This document shows, in pieces, positions 38,587-48,849 of a stretch of 64,000 bases of DNA. The translations under genes were made by a program, and so were the position numbers. The number at the start of each line of letters is the position of its first letter. Positions within the stretch are counted from its first letter, which is position 1. The stretch comes from Citrus sinensis (taxonomy: Eukaryota > Streptophyta > Magnoliopsida > Sapindales > Rutaceae): positions 1,054,001 to 1,118,000 of the forward strand of contig NC_068562.1 of NCBI RefSeq assembly GCF_022201045.2, in the 5' to 3' direction. Below the pieces are notes generated by a model. That model was given only the letters and a program-made list of their open reading frames with translations, was not told where the DNA came from and did no database searches.

Positions 38587-41500
38587 ATGGTACGCCGATA
38601 TTTTCTCTTTTCATTCTTGCAATACTTCGGCGGTATTTTCCTTTCTCCATATTAACATTTTCATTTTAAGAAATTTCATTTTACACTCTTTATGTAAATG
38701 AAAAAATAATCTATAAATAACTAATGAAAGGGCAATTAATTATTAACTCTTTAAATTTTTCATGTGAAAATTTGTTTAGAATAAATGAAAATTTATGGTA
38801 GAATGTGTTTTCATATCCTTGTGTTAAGCAATTTTTCTCAAAAATCTGAGATTTTCATACGCTTGTTCATAATTTTGTAAGAAGTCGAAGAATGTATGTT
38901 GTTACATGTATAGTTTTGGCAATATATTTTAGAAAAACGTTTTCTTAGCTTAAAAGTTTGACTTAATTTAAAAATACTTGTACATGTATTTGACAATATA
39001 ATCTAAAATATTTATCGTAAATAAAATTTAAAAAACATGGTGATTTTAAAAAATGATAAAAAGCCCCTTCAGCGATACAACAGTGATAAAGTTAATAATC
39101 AAATCATGTGGTATTATAATAATATTTAAAAAATAGTGCCGATATTTTATTTAACACTATATGATTTTATTGTTGTTTTGTAGTTATTTACTGGTATTAC
39201 TCGATTCAAAATTTCAAATATCGGAAGCTGTGATTTTTAGTTATTACTCGATCCAAATATCGGAAGCTCTGATTTTTAGTCACAGGCTTATACCCCTTTG
39301 ATAGATGCTCTTTGAAAATAGTGCTTGACGCACAAGCACACTTTTAATGAATATTTTGTGATTCCCGAAATACCCTTCCAGTATCTCTAACAATGACACC
39401 ATCGAACATGCAAATTAAAGCAAATATGGCACCTGCAGGCTGCAGTTCTGTGTAAAGTAATTAAAAATTTGTGAAGTTAACTCAAATCACGTGGCAAAAA
39501 TAAATTTACATTTTTTTTTTCAAAATTCTGAAATTTATTGGAAATCAACATTCAAGGAAATCAAGCACATTTAGGAATGCAAGAAAACAAGAGGGTAAAA
39601 GCTCGTTTAGTCCCTATATTTTGAAGTTAGTACCCGTTTAGTCCCTATATTTTTAAAAATACCTCAAATCATCCCTACCATTAAATTATTGACACTTTTG
39701 CCATTATCTTTTGTTCCTTTTAACTTATTTTTATAATATTGCCCTATTATAATAATTTTTTAGATATTATTAAAAAGAAAAAAATAACCCTATTATAATA
39801 ATTTTTTTAGACATTATTAAAAAGAAAAAAATAAATTACCAGTTTAACACCAAAAAATAATATATATTAATTTTTGTGGAACACACTCTTGAGATAAAAT
39901 ATTAATTTTTCTAAAAAAATTGATAATGTAATTTTTTAAGATATTAATTTTTTAGACATACGTGAGCTTCCACAAAAATTAATATATACCTTTTTTGTTT
40001 TTATTTTATTTTTGAGTTTAATTTGATAATTTAATTTTTTATTAATATCCAAAAAAGAAACATTATTGTAAAAATGTAATATTGTAAAAGCAAGTTAAAA
40101 ATAATAAAAAATAATGGCATAAGGGTCAATATTTAGTAGCAGGGATGTTTTGAGGTGTTTTTAAAAATACAGGGACTAAATGGACATTAACCTCATAATA
40201 TAGGGACTAAACAAGCTTTTACCCAAAACAAGATAACAAAATTTTAGTTGCTAATCTGTTATTTAAGTTAATTTATTTTTTCTTGTAAGTCAAATGAATC
40301 ATTAATCCTGCAGTTACTATTTGTTAAGACTGATTAATTCGTTGTTTTTGTGCTGCAATAATATTTTAATGAGTTTGGCAGCATAATGAGATCTCCCATA
40401 TTTACTTTCTTTAAGATTTTGTCTTGATCACGCAGCTTTAATGCTATTCTTTATCTTATCTTTTATTTGCAGTCGTCTACCCCGACGAAAAATGCTTGCA
40501 GCATAGTCATGCACGAGGATGTGTGGATGGACATTTTATCAAGACTGTCCGTAAAATCTTTGATGCGATTGAGGTGTGTTTGTAAATCTTGGAGTGCCTT
40601 AATAAAAAGTCCTCATTTCATCTCCAAACACCTAAAATACTATAATGATGAAAATACTCATCTTATTATCGATTGTGGACGAGACCATATAATAAATGTT
40701 TTCCCTGACGGAACACTAACAGATATATCGTATGAAGATGTCTGTATGCCGAAACCTGGAATCGTTTGGGGTCCTTATGATGGTATATTCTGTGTATGCA
40801 ACAGCACTCTTATAACTTTATGGAACCTTGCGAAAAAAGAATATAAGGTTCTTCCAAAATGGAAGCCTTGTCTTCCACGTTACGCATATCCTTTATACTT
40901 TAATGTTGGATTTGGATTAGTTGATCCAACAAGTACTGACTATAAGGTAATTTGCATATGCAAGTCGATTGATGAGAAGATTTACGACAATATTGAGGAG
41001 CATTCGTTTGCTATGATATACGCTTCACGTGCCGGCTGTTGGAGAAGTTTAAAAGACAATGTTAATTGGATTCCTTAAGACCTGCCGGCGGGTGAAAGCA
41101 CGTATTTGAATGGAGTATATTATTGGCTGGCATCGAGAAAAGATGAAGCGTACACCAAATTAATCCTTTCATTTCGCATAGGTGATGAGAAGTTTCAAGA
41201 GATAAAAAAGCCACGTATTCCTGATTTAGCATACGAGACTCTTGGAATACAAAATGGCTGTCTGAGTTTGCTACTCTTGGATGCCAACAATCAATTTAAC
41301 TTTCAAAATATGGGTGATGAAAGAAATGAATGACTGGTTCAAGCAATTACCTGTTGAACCTATCAAAGGAGCTTGTTATCCACTTGGATTGTGGAAAAAC
41401 GGTGCACTTTTCACAGAATCTGATGATGGAAGATTACTCCCATATGATCCTGCTATCCAAGAAGTAAGAGATCTTGGTATTGCTTTTTCCAGGGAGCAGC

Positions 41501-41615
41501 CGCACCTGAAAATAGTGTTCATTGCTACAAGGAAAGTCTAATCGGTGTGAACGGAGGGGATGTTTTATTGGATCTTTTTGACATTCCATGGCATGTATCA
41601 CAAATTGATAGTTAG
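38587..41615 (+). pseudogene. F-box/FBA pseudogene with ATG-only first exon and 1.9-kb intron
   Basis: ATG at 38587-38589 is followed directly by a GT donor. The intron 38590-40472 ends TTTGCAG and exon 2 starts SSTPTKNACSIV in the ATG frame. The F-box (MDILSRLSVKSLMRLRCVCK and on) is intact, followed by an FBA-like region (GPYDGIFCVCN, ITLWNLAKKEY). A TAA at 41076-41078 replaces the Tyr of WIPYD found in the 60915-62259 paralogue. Frameshifts follow near 41300 and near 41500. The C-terminal coding sequence CYKESLIGVNGG...DIPWHV is still readable to TAG at 41615. The intron of the paralogues is about 137 bp; here it is enlarged, partly by a 632-bp MITE (39593-40224). A truncated F-box protein of about 200 aa could still be made. 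Confidence 0.85.
39593..40224. mobile_element. Mutator-like MITE, 632 bp, in the F-box pseudogene intron
   Basis: The left end GGGTAAAAGCTCGTTTAGTC pairs with the right end (read inward GGGTAAAAGCTTGTTTAGTC); each arm repeats a TTTAGTCCCT motif twice. The 9-bp direct repeat AAAACAAGA flanks it perfectly (39584-39592 and 40225-40233). The left inner part holds a duplicated unit of about 45 bp (39745-39835). Confidence 0.88.
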
Positions 41616-41756
41616 ACCAACCCAAAATTCGTTTTTCCCCACTTTCTAATTTTGATTCTATAAGGAAAAATGCATTCATAACCCAAGTTTAATTTGCATT
41701 TACATAAAAACTAGGCCCCACTGTATCAAAGCTCGACGGATTTAGAGGGAGATAGT

Positions 41757-42291
41757 CAGTGGCGGATCTACAAAAATAATTTACCGGGGGCTAAATTAGA
41801 TAATAGTAAAATATAAAAAATTAAAATTTTAAATATATAAAATATTTATAATTAGTCTCTACGCATTTTTATATTTTAAAAATGTTATGCAATAGACTCA
41901 TTATCAATATTATTAAATTTATTATTTCCTATATAAATAACCAAACTATCATTTATCCTATCCGATTCCAAAGATGATTCTTCATGAGTTTTATTACTGA
42001 AAATGTTCATTCTACTATTATTATATAAACTGAAAGAATTAACCATATTGTTTAGAATAGAAAATATTTTGAGTAGTGGACTATCATTATTTTTAATTAA
42101 AATATATGTTTTTATATTTTTTAAAAGTCAAAGTTTAAATTTTATGGGGTTTATATTTTATAGTGACTATTTTAATAAATTTAATGGGGCTAATTAAAAA
42201 ATTAAAATATTTTTTTCTTTTATTTTTAAATTTTTTTTTTTGGCCAGTGGGGGCTTGAGCCCCCACTAGTCATGTGTTGTATCCGCCTCTG
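41757..42291. mobile_element. hAT MITE, copy A, 535 bp
   Basis: The ends are CAGTGGCGGATCTAC and, read inward, CAGAGGCGGATACAAC, of the CAGxGGCGGA type known from plant hAT elements. The 8-bp target duplication GAGATAGT lies at 41749-41756 and 42292-42299. A GGGGGCTTGAGCCCCC hairpin sits near the right end. It lies 141 bp past the end of the F-box pseudogene. Copy B is at 46287-46819. Confidence 0.9.
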
Positions 42292-42402
42292 GAGATAGTG
42301 ATATAATGTACATTAATCTCGGTGGAGATATTGGCGGTTTAGTAGATCAATTACTGAGGACAATTTAGTACTCTAATTACTAATTTTGATGATTATAGTA
42401 TA

Positions 42403-43052
42403 GGGAAAATGATAGTCAGCCCTCTAACGTTTGAAAAAAAGGATATAAATCCCTTAACGTTTCAAAAAAGACATATAACCTCTATTTTTACTATTAAATT
42501 CCATAAGTTTTAATAGTAAATTTATTTTTGATTTACAATAGCTATTAGGTCCCTATAATAAATAATTCAATATATTGATTTAAAACATATAATGGGTATA
42601 ATGAAATTAACAATTTTTTTATTTAAAACTTAAAATTAAGATGTAATTACCTTTTGCCGAAATTATTCACTCTAAATTACGAACATACCCTTCCAAATGA
42701 TAAATTTGATTTTAATTTTACCTATTATTCATCATTTTTTATCATCCTATCATTGGGAAAGGTATATTCATAATTTAGAGTGAATAATTTGGGTAAAAGA
42801 TAATTACAACTCAATTTTAAGTTTTAGATAAAAAAGTTATTGATTTCATTATACACGTTATCAATGACATGTCTTAAGTCAATATATTGAATTATTTATT
42901 ATAAGGACATAATAGTAATTGTAAATTAAAAATAAATTTACTGTTAAAACAAATGAAATTTAATAATAAAAATGAGGGTTAAATGTCTTTTTTGAAACGT
43001 TGAGAGATTTTGTCTCTTTTCCCAAACGTTAGGGGATTCACTGTCCTTTCCC
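42403..43052. mobile_element. Mutator-like MITE, 650 bp, almost one full palindrome
   Basis: The arms of roughly 300 bp each (42403-about 42703 and about 42748-43052) pair along nearly their whole length around a loop of about 45 bp. The left end is GGGAAAATGATAGTC and the right end read inward is GGGAAAGGACAGTG. The perfect 9-bp target duplication TATAGTATA lies at 42394-42402 and 43053-43061. There is no frame of note. Such a structure would fold into long double-stranded RNA if transcribed. Confidence 0.9.
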
Positions 43053-43061
43053 TATAGTATA

Positions 43062-43659
43062 TTATCTTATTTATAATTTTACATTTGAATAAGTAGAATT
43101 CACTAATTAGAATAGTCTTGGTGTCTATTTTAGATAAGATCTTACTAATATTACAATTACTTTGCAATTGAAATGCCATGTTGATGTTGATCTGATCTTA
43201 ATGTCAATCTTTGAAAATTTTCCGCCAATCAATCAAGAGGGCAAATAGATAGAATGATAGAATAGCCCTTGATGTCAAAAAGTGGTAAAAGCTGAAAACT
43301 ATACAAGAAAAAAGTGTCAATCTCGCAAAAGAAAGAGATCTTGGTTGCCTTAAACCTCAACACTTTTATAACTCACTGAACTCAACACTCACTAGCTCTT
43401 TATACAACTTAGATTTTCTTCTTAGACTTGATCTCTTATTTTTTAGACACTAACAACACAAACAACAAGGGCATTTATGTGCCCATAACTTAATACAAAC
43501 CACACATGTAAACTAAATAAATTTAATCACAATCTCTTCTTTATTCTCAACCACCACACTATTTCTCAACCTAACTCATTCAACTTCACCTACAACACCT
43601 AATACATTCCACTAACAATTCACACACATAACATAACAAAACAGGTTTACTTTCGCTAT

Positions 43660-43702
<43 letters not shown>

Positions 43703-44280
43703 TTATTGTACTCGATAATTATTTTTAGTATAAACTCTTGCATAAATTAGGAGAGTTGATTAAAATTATCTTATTTTTACAATCCCAACGAGAGATACCT
43801 AACCCTGACTCCCTGAACCATCCTCTCTTGATTCAACATTTTGTGACTCCTGGGTTGTATAATGACTTTCTCAACTCGTTATATCTAGACGCATGCGAAC
43901 ATATCATTTGGATAATTATAGACTGCAGTTGAACTAAACAATTAATTATTAGACTTTTAAACGAACAAAACAAACAAAAAAAAGAAAATCTGACTTTCGT
44001 ATGGTAAAATACAAAAATTTTCAGTTTCTTAAAACTACAATACGACCATATGTAAATTGAAATTTAATTCCGTTAAACGATCAACATTACCAAATAGGTC
44101 TCGATTTTGATTCATTTCGTCGAATGCTTTGGAACAAGCTATTAGTTTCCAAAATGTGAATCCGACGTCGGTAACCTAACGCAACTGAGATCAAAGAAAT
44201 AATTTCTTACATCAAACCAACTAGCAATCCTATTAATATTATATGGGTAGTAAAACTTTTCAACATCAATCTGTATCTGT
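43062..44280. other. Spacer with (TAA)n microsatellite
   Basis: (TAA)n at about 43668-43697. No gene was recognised. Confidence 0.45.
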
Positions 44281-45357
44281 TTAAATGTCAGAGAAACTAT
44301 CTACGCCCTTGACAGGAATTAGACTCTCTTTAAAGTTATAAACTGAAAACCAAAAACTTCTTAGGCCAAGATCCCTCATTTCCTGGGTATTAGGATCATA
44401 CAACAGCAGTCGTCGAGGTCGAGAGTCGGATTGTACAAAAAATCCACCATTCTTCCAAACTCCAAGTGGTTCTTCGACTCCGATGAGAGTAACAGATAAA
44501 TGTTTGCTCCAAATCCTCTCTTTCAACACCCATATTTCATAATGATTATTGGTCGTGTTTAAAAACAGTAAAGAGAGAGAATCATGATACAAGTCAAGTG
44601 TTTCCATATAAGCTGAGCTAGCAATGTCCGGGCACTGAACCTCTTGGAACACCTCGTTGGCCATGTCAAATGAAATAATTATTTTGTGTTTACTATCTTC
44701 CAACTCCCATAACCAGTGACAAAGTCCATCCAAATATGTGCAGCCATGTGAATGAGGGATGCAGTAATGAATTGTTTTGAAGCATACTAAATCCCTCCAA
44801 GAATTAATACGTAGGTTGTATATAGTACAAAGTGAGAATTCATGTAACTCAGTCGTTCTTTCATCCCAAAAGGTGTATATCATAATTAACTTGTAGTCAT
44901 TATGCTTGGGATCTAGTCCAAATCCAACACTAGTCTTGTAAACCTTAGTATTGGGTGGACATGTAGGTCCATAATTTGGGAGCGTTCTAGAATCTCTAGT
45001 CGCGACATTCCATAAAGTTATGCGATCACGAAGTCCGAATATACAATATATGCCATCATAAGGACCACCAAGTACTCCAGTAGCAGGCTGTTGATGGTCA
45101 AGATCTTGCACTGATAAGTCTGCCAAAGTTTCATCAGGGAACATACATGACAAATCTGTGGGATGGTAATACTCGTCTGTACCATCATCCTCATCCACAT
45201 AAACAACAATTAGACGAGTGCTGACATTTTTTAGATGTTTTGAAATAAAAATAGGATTTTCAATCAAAGAATACCAAGATTTACAAACACACTTGAACCG
45301 CAACAGATTTTTTACTGATAGAGTTGAAAGAATTTCGACCATGGCATCTCCATACAT
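44281..45357 (-). CDS. F-box/FBA protein, SCF substrate receptor
   Basis: One frame of 358 aa. The F-box at the N-terminus (AMVEILSTLSVKNLLRFKCV, then CKSWYSLI) would bind the SKP1-like subunit of an SCF ubiquitin ligase. The rest is an FBA-type interaction region (GPYDGIYCIFG, RITLWNVATRDSRTLPNY, VGFGLDPKHNDYKLI, IWVLKE, LGVWKNGGFFVQSD, LLYDPNTQEMRDLGL, YNFKESLIPV). The start at 45357 follows an in-frame TAG three codons upstream. The paralogues have a short leader before the F-box that is missing here. The C-terminus is shorter: after FSDI comes TAA where others continue PWHI or PWQILGVYQTD, and the next bases resemble the missing tail, so a small deletion probably made the stop. It is the most divergent of the complete copies. 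Expression and target unknown. Confidence 0.88.
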   Translation of the reverse strand: MYGDAMVEILSTLSVKNLLRFKCVCKSWYSLIENPIFISKHLKNVSTRLIVVYVDEDDGTDEYYHPTDLSCMFPDETLADLSVQDLDHQQPATGVLGGPYDGIYCIFGLRDRITLWNVATRDSRTLPNYGPTCPPNTKVYKTSVGFGLDPKHNDYKLIMIYTFWDERTTELHEFSLCTIYNLRINSWRDLVCFKTIHYCIPHSHGCTYLDGLCHWLWELEDSKHKIIISFDMANEVFQEVQCPDIASSAYMETLDLYHDSLSLLFLNTTNNHYEIWVLKERIWSKHLSVTLIGVEEPLGVWKNGGFFVQSDSRPRRLLLYDPNTQEMRDLGLRSFWFSVYNFKESLIPVKGVDSFSDI

Positions 45358-45879
45358 CTCTTTCTAATTTAGATTCAATCAAATATAAATTTCCCTGCAA
45401 CAATAATTTAGACCGCCAGTTAATATATATTACCAAAAATGAATATCAAGTTTCTCACGTTGATAATGATGACGATCACCAAATCCTTATTCTCGAAAAT
45501 ATTATGGAATTAATATGAATCCGAAGAGGAATATACTACTTCGTTTGTGTTTGTATATTTGCATTCGAGTTTGCTCCGATTAGATTTTTCTCTTTTCGTT
45601 AGGAACAGATTGGGTTTATATGTAGAATGAATAAACTATAAACTGGACTCAAATCTAGAAAGAAATAAAGAATAATTTCATACCTATTTTTTGCTTACTT
45701 GTTCTGTAATTGATGGTTCTAATAGTACGTAATATAAAAATATTGTAGTCTTCGACAGCATCTATCGGTGATAACAACAGATGCAAATTTACCAAAATTG
45801 ACAATGAATTCCTCCTACAGTTATGAAGGTAAACAACAATATATGGAGATTGATATCGAAAGAAAATTTGATGGTATAA

Positions 45880-45945
45880 AAGAAAATGCAAGAATCGTGG
45901 ATCGGCAATAACTTCGCAAAGTTGACGGCTAGAAAGTATAACAGC
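45880..45945 (+). promoter_or_regulatory. Possible orphan copy of the F-box promoter block
   Basis: GTGGATCGGCAATAACTTCG followed by CAAAGTTGACGGCTAGAAAG resembles the plus-strand blocks before the other F-box genes, but no plus-strand F-box gene follows. It may mark a lost gene copy. Confidence 0.3.
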
Positions 45946-46286
45946 TTTATTCCATTGAGATTAGTATGATGGGTAAAAGCTATTCAGTCCTTGTCTAAAA
46001 TATCATCATTTTCTTTGAAATTTACTTAATTATCCTCAACATTTCTCCTATTTTGTGTATCGGTGGTACAAGCAGGGTAAAGAAGATACGTTTCTGCGTT
46101 CGGGACCGGGGAAAGCTTGTTACCTAAGAAAAGAGAGCAAAAGAGTAATGATGGTTATGGTGATTAAGGATGTGTTATGCACAACTTAATTTGCATCCGT
46201 TTAAATGGAAGATCAATTGTGTTGCTTTTCTCAGTGGTATCATCATTAGTACTATACCTAGCGAGAGTATTAATCGAGTACATTAG

Positions 46287-46819
46287 CAATGGCGGATCTA
46301 GAAAAATAATTTATCGGGGGCTAAATTAGATAATAGTAAAATATAAAAAATTACAATTTTGAATATATAAAATATTTATAATTAGTCTCTACACATTTTT
46401 ATAGTTTAAAAATGTTATGCAATAGACTCGTTATCAATATTATTAAATTTATTGTTTCCTATATAAACAATCAAACTATCATTTATCCCATCCGATTCTA
46501 AAGATGATTCCTCATGAGTTTTGTTATTGAAAATGTTCGTTCTACTATTATTATATAAACTGAAATAATTAACCATATTTTTTAGAATAGAAAATATTTT
46601 GAGTAGTGGGCTATCATTATTTTTAATTAAAATATATGTTTTTATATTTTTTTAAAGTAAAAGTTTAAATTTTATGGGGTTTATATTTTATAGTGACTAT
46701 TTTAATAAATTTAATGGGGTTAATTAAAAAATTAAAATATTTTTTTCTTTTATTTTTTAATTTTTTTTTGGCCAGTGGGGGCTTGAGCCCCCACTGGTCA
46801 TGTGCTGCATCCGCCTCTG
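46287..46819. mobile_element. hAT MITE, copy B, 533 bp
   Basis: The same element as 41757-42291, in the same orientation, with roughly 26 substitutions counted by eye and a few changes in T-run length. It has its own 8-bp target duplication TACATTAG (46279-46286 and 46820-46827), so the two copies arose by separate transposition and not by segmental duplication. Confidence 0.9.
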
Positions 46820-46827
46820 TACATTAG

Positions 46828-48212
46828 GATTATAGCCAGGCACATTCACTTTCAAACTTTCTCGTTTTTTGTTTCCTGAATCCCTGTCTTTTCTTAATAT
46901 GCTTTGATCTATTTTTCAGAAAATTCAAATGCAATTGCTCAATTCTACTTTTTAAATCTATATATATATATAATATCTACTTTTATATTTTGGAAGAATT
47001 TTTTTTTATCATTTTTGCTAAGGGATGCTCAATTATTCAAAGAAAAGAAAACAAGAAATGCTCAACTGCTTCAACTAATTTTTATGTTGGGAAAAGGACT
47101 TATACATCCTAAACATTTATAAAATGGACACCAAATTTTGCTAACTTTTTAAAAAGGCATCTAATCTTTAATTTGTTAATGGATTCTGTTTGTTTAAGTA
47201 ATTAAAATGTTAATATGGTACATTTTCTTATTAATAACTAGTGAATTTTTACCCAAAAGTTCTCTAAAAATCACAAACCTAAAACAGTAAAATTCAATTG
47301 ATTTCTAACTAGAAACCCTCCTCCTGTATCACAAAAATTACAAACCCTTAATAGAATTCCTTAACCTGCCGCACGTAGACCCTCCTGCTTGAGTCAAGCC
47401 ACTGCTCATGCCCAGCAGCTCGTGCCAACCTCCAAAATTCCCGGATCAGACATCAGACAACACCAAATTAAGGTAAAACAAAAAATATATTGACTTGTAT
47501 GTTAGAGGAAGATAATAGTAATTATTAGTTAAAAATAAAATTTTTATTAAAATTAACGGAATATATTAATAAATTGTAAATGTCATTTTCTAAATGTTAG
47601 AGATTTTTGTATCCTTTTTTTATTTTTTTTTAAGTTTGTTGCTTTTCCTAAACTTTTGGGTTGCATCGGTACTTTTCCTTTTGGTGACATTTGTTTGGCT
47701 GTATTTTAGCTCTTCATAACAAATTATTAAGATGTATATAAAAATAGAGAACAACGAACAGATTTTAAACTGTAGATAAATATCTCTGTCTTTTGTAGAA
47801 AAGTTAGTGGTTCATTTTCTTTTGGACCGGATTTAGTTTGGGTTTGAATTCTTTAATACCTGCAATTATTATGAAAAAGGGCCCTAAAGTTAGGTCAATT
47901 AAACATTGATCATCACCAATCTCAATTAGTAAACGTAAACATAGAGCTACAGTCGAATTGGTAAACGTAAACTGAGAGAGGATTGAGAAGTCTAAATTAA
48001 TTATACAATAATAAAGTTGTTTCTTGTTCCAAATAATAATAACAATAATAAAGCAGCTGTTTATGATACGTAAACGAAAAAAGAAAAAGCCGCAATTACA
48101 ATAAACCACGCTCAACCATTGTCCTTCACACCCAGTAATGTCAGATGAACACAAAACCGCGGTCTCATAATTCGCATAAACCGCACATTAAATTTATTAT
48201 TTTTTTAAATTT
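46828..48212. other. Spacer with degenerate MITE-like remnant
   Basis: No gene was recognised. A remnant of a GGGAAAAGG-ended element lies at about 47089-47678. The right end is the 3' side of the RING gene. Confidence 0.4.
47089..47678. mobile_element. Degenerate Mutator-like MITE remnant
   Basis: The left end GGGAAAAGGACTTATACATC and the right end (read inward GGAAAAGTACCGATGCAACC) resemble the ends of the 42403 and 19621 elements, and inner pieces (CTAACATTTAGAAAATG against CTAAACATTTATAAAATGG) pair. No target duplication was found. Confidence 0.35.
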
Positions 48213-48749
48213 TTACAGGATTGAAATAGTCCTGGCATTAGTAACGCACTGGATACTCAATAGTGGAAGTGCATTACCAACACGAGCATCATTGCCACAG
48301 CTTGCCTCTAAGCTCTGCTCGATCGTCGGATCCCTACAAATTGGACACTGCAATGATTTGACGCAGAGCCACTTATCTATACACTCCTTATGGAACACGT
48401 GCAGACACCGAGGCAAAATCCTAACAACATCTGTGTCCGCGTAATCATCCAAGCATATTGCACAGACTTTATTCGCAAAAGTGGTAGAGGAATTAGTAGG
48501 CAACCCTGTGGCTACGTCGCCGTAGGTGAATACAGGGATTGCTGCAAGCTTGTCTTCACGATGACGGTGACAATCTTGACATTCCTGCTGTCCATGGGGT
48601 GACTGGTTTGATCGATTGAAACATATGTAAATGGTTTTGAACAATAAAAAACAAATTAAACAAACCACGATGATGATTGCTATGATAATGCTTAGAGTCC
48701 TTGTGGTGTATTTATGGTAATAGCAGGACAAATTTTGTTCGTGATCCAT
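48213..48749 (-). CDS. ATL-type RING-H2 E3 ubiquitin ligase, membrane-anchored
   Basis: A single frame of 178 aa. One transmembrane segment near the N-terminus (about residues 19-38, LSIIIAIIIVVCLICFLLF) is followed by a basic/polar stretch and AIPVFTYG, which matches the P-x-F part of the ATL family motif although the GLD part is not clear. The RING-H2 zinc finger has C96, C99, C115, H117, H120, C123, C135 and C138 with the conserved Trp127 (CIDKWL). The family works as membrane-bound ubiquitin ligases in defence and stress signalling and its genes are typically intronless, as here. A TATAAA on the minus strand at 48805-48800 is 51 bp before the ATG, so the 5' leader would be short. No defect was seen. 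Confidence 0.9.
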   Translation of the reverse strand: MDHEQNLSCYYHKYTTRTLSIIIAIIIVVCLICFLLFKTIYICFNRSNQSPHGQQECQDCHRHREDKLAAIPVFTYGDVATGLPTNSSTTFANKVCAICLDDYADTDVVRILPRCLHVFHKECIDKWLCVKSLQCPICRDPTIEQSLEASCGNDARVGNALPLLSIQCVTNARTISIL

Positions 48750-48849
48750 GGGTTATTTTGGATTACTGGGAACCGAGTATAAATTAACGCTTTTTACCCT
48801 TTATATGGAAGAGGAGTAGCGATGCTATACAAACTTCGGTATATTATAA

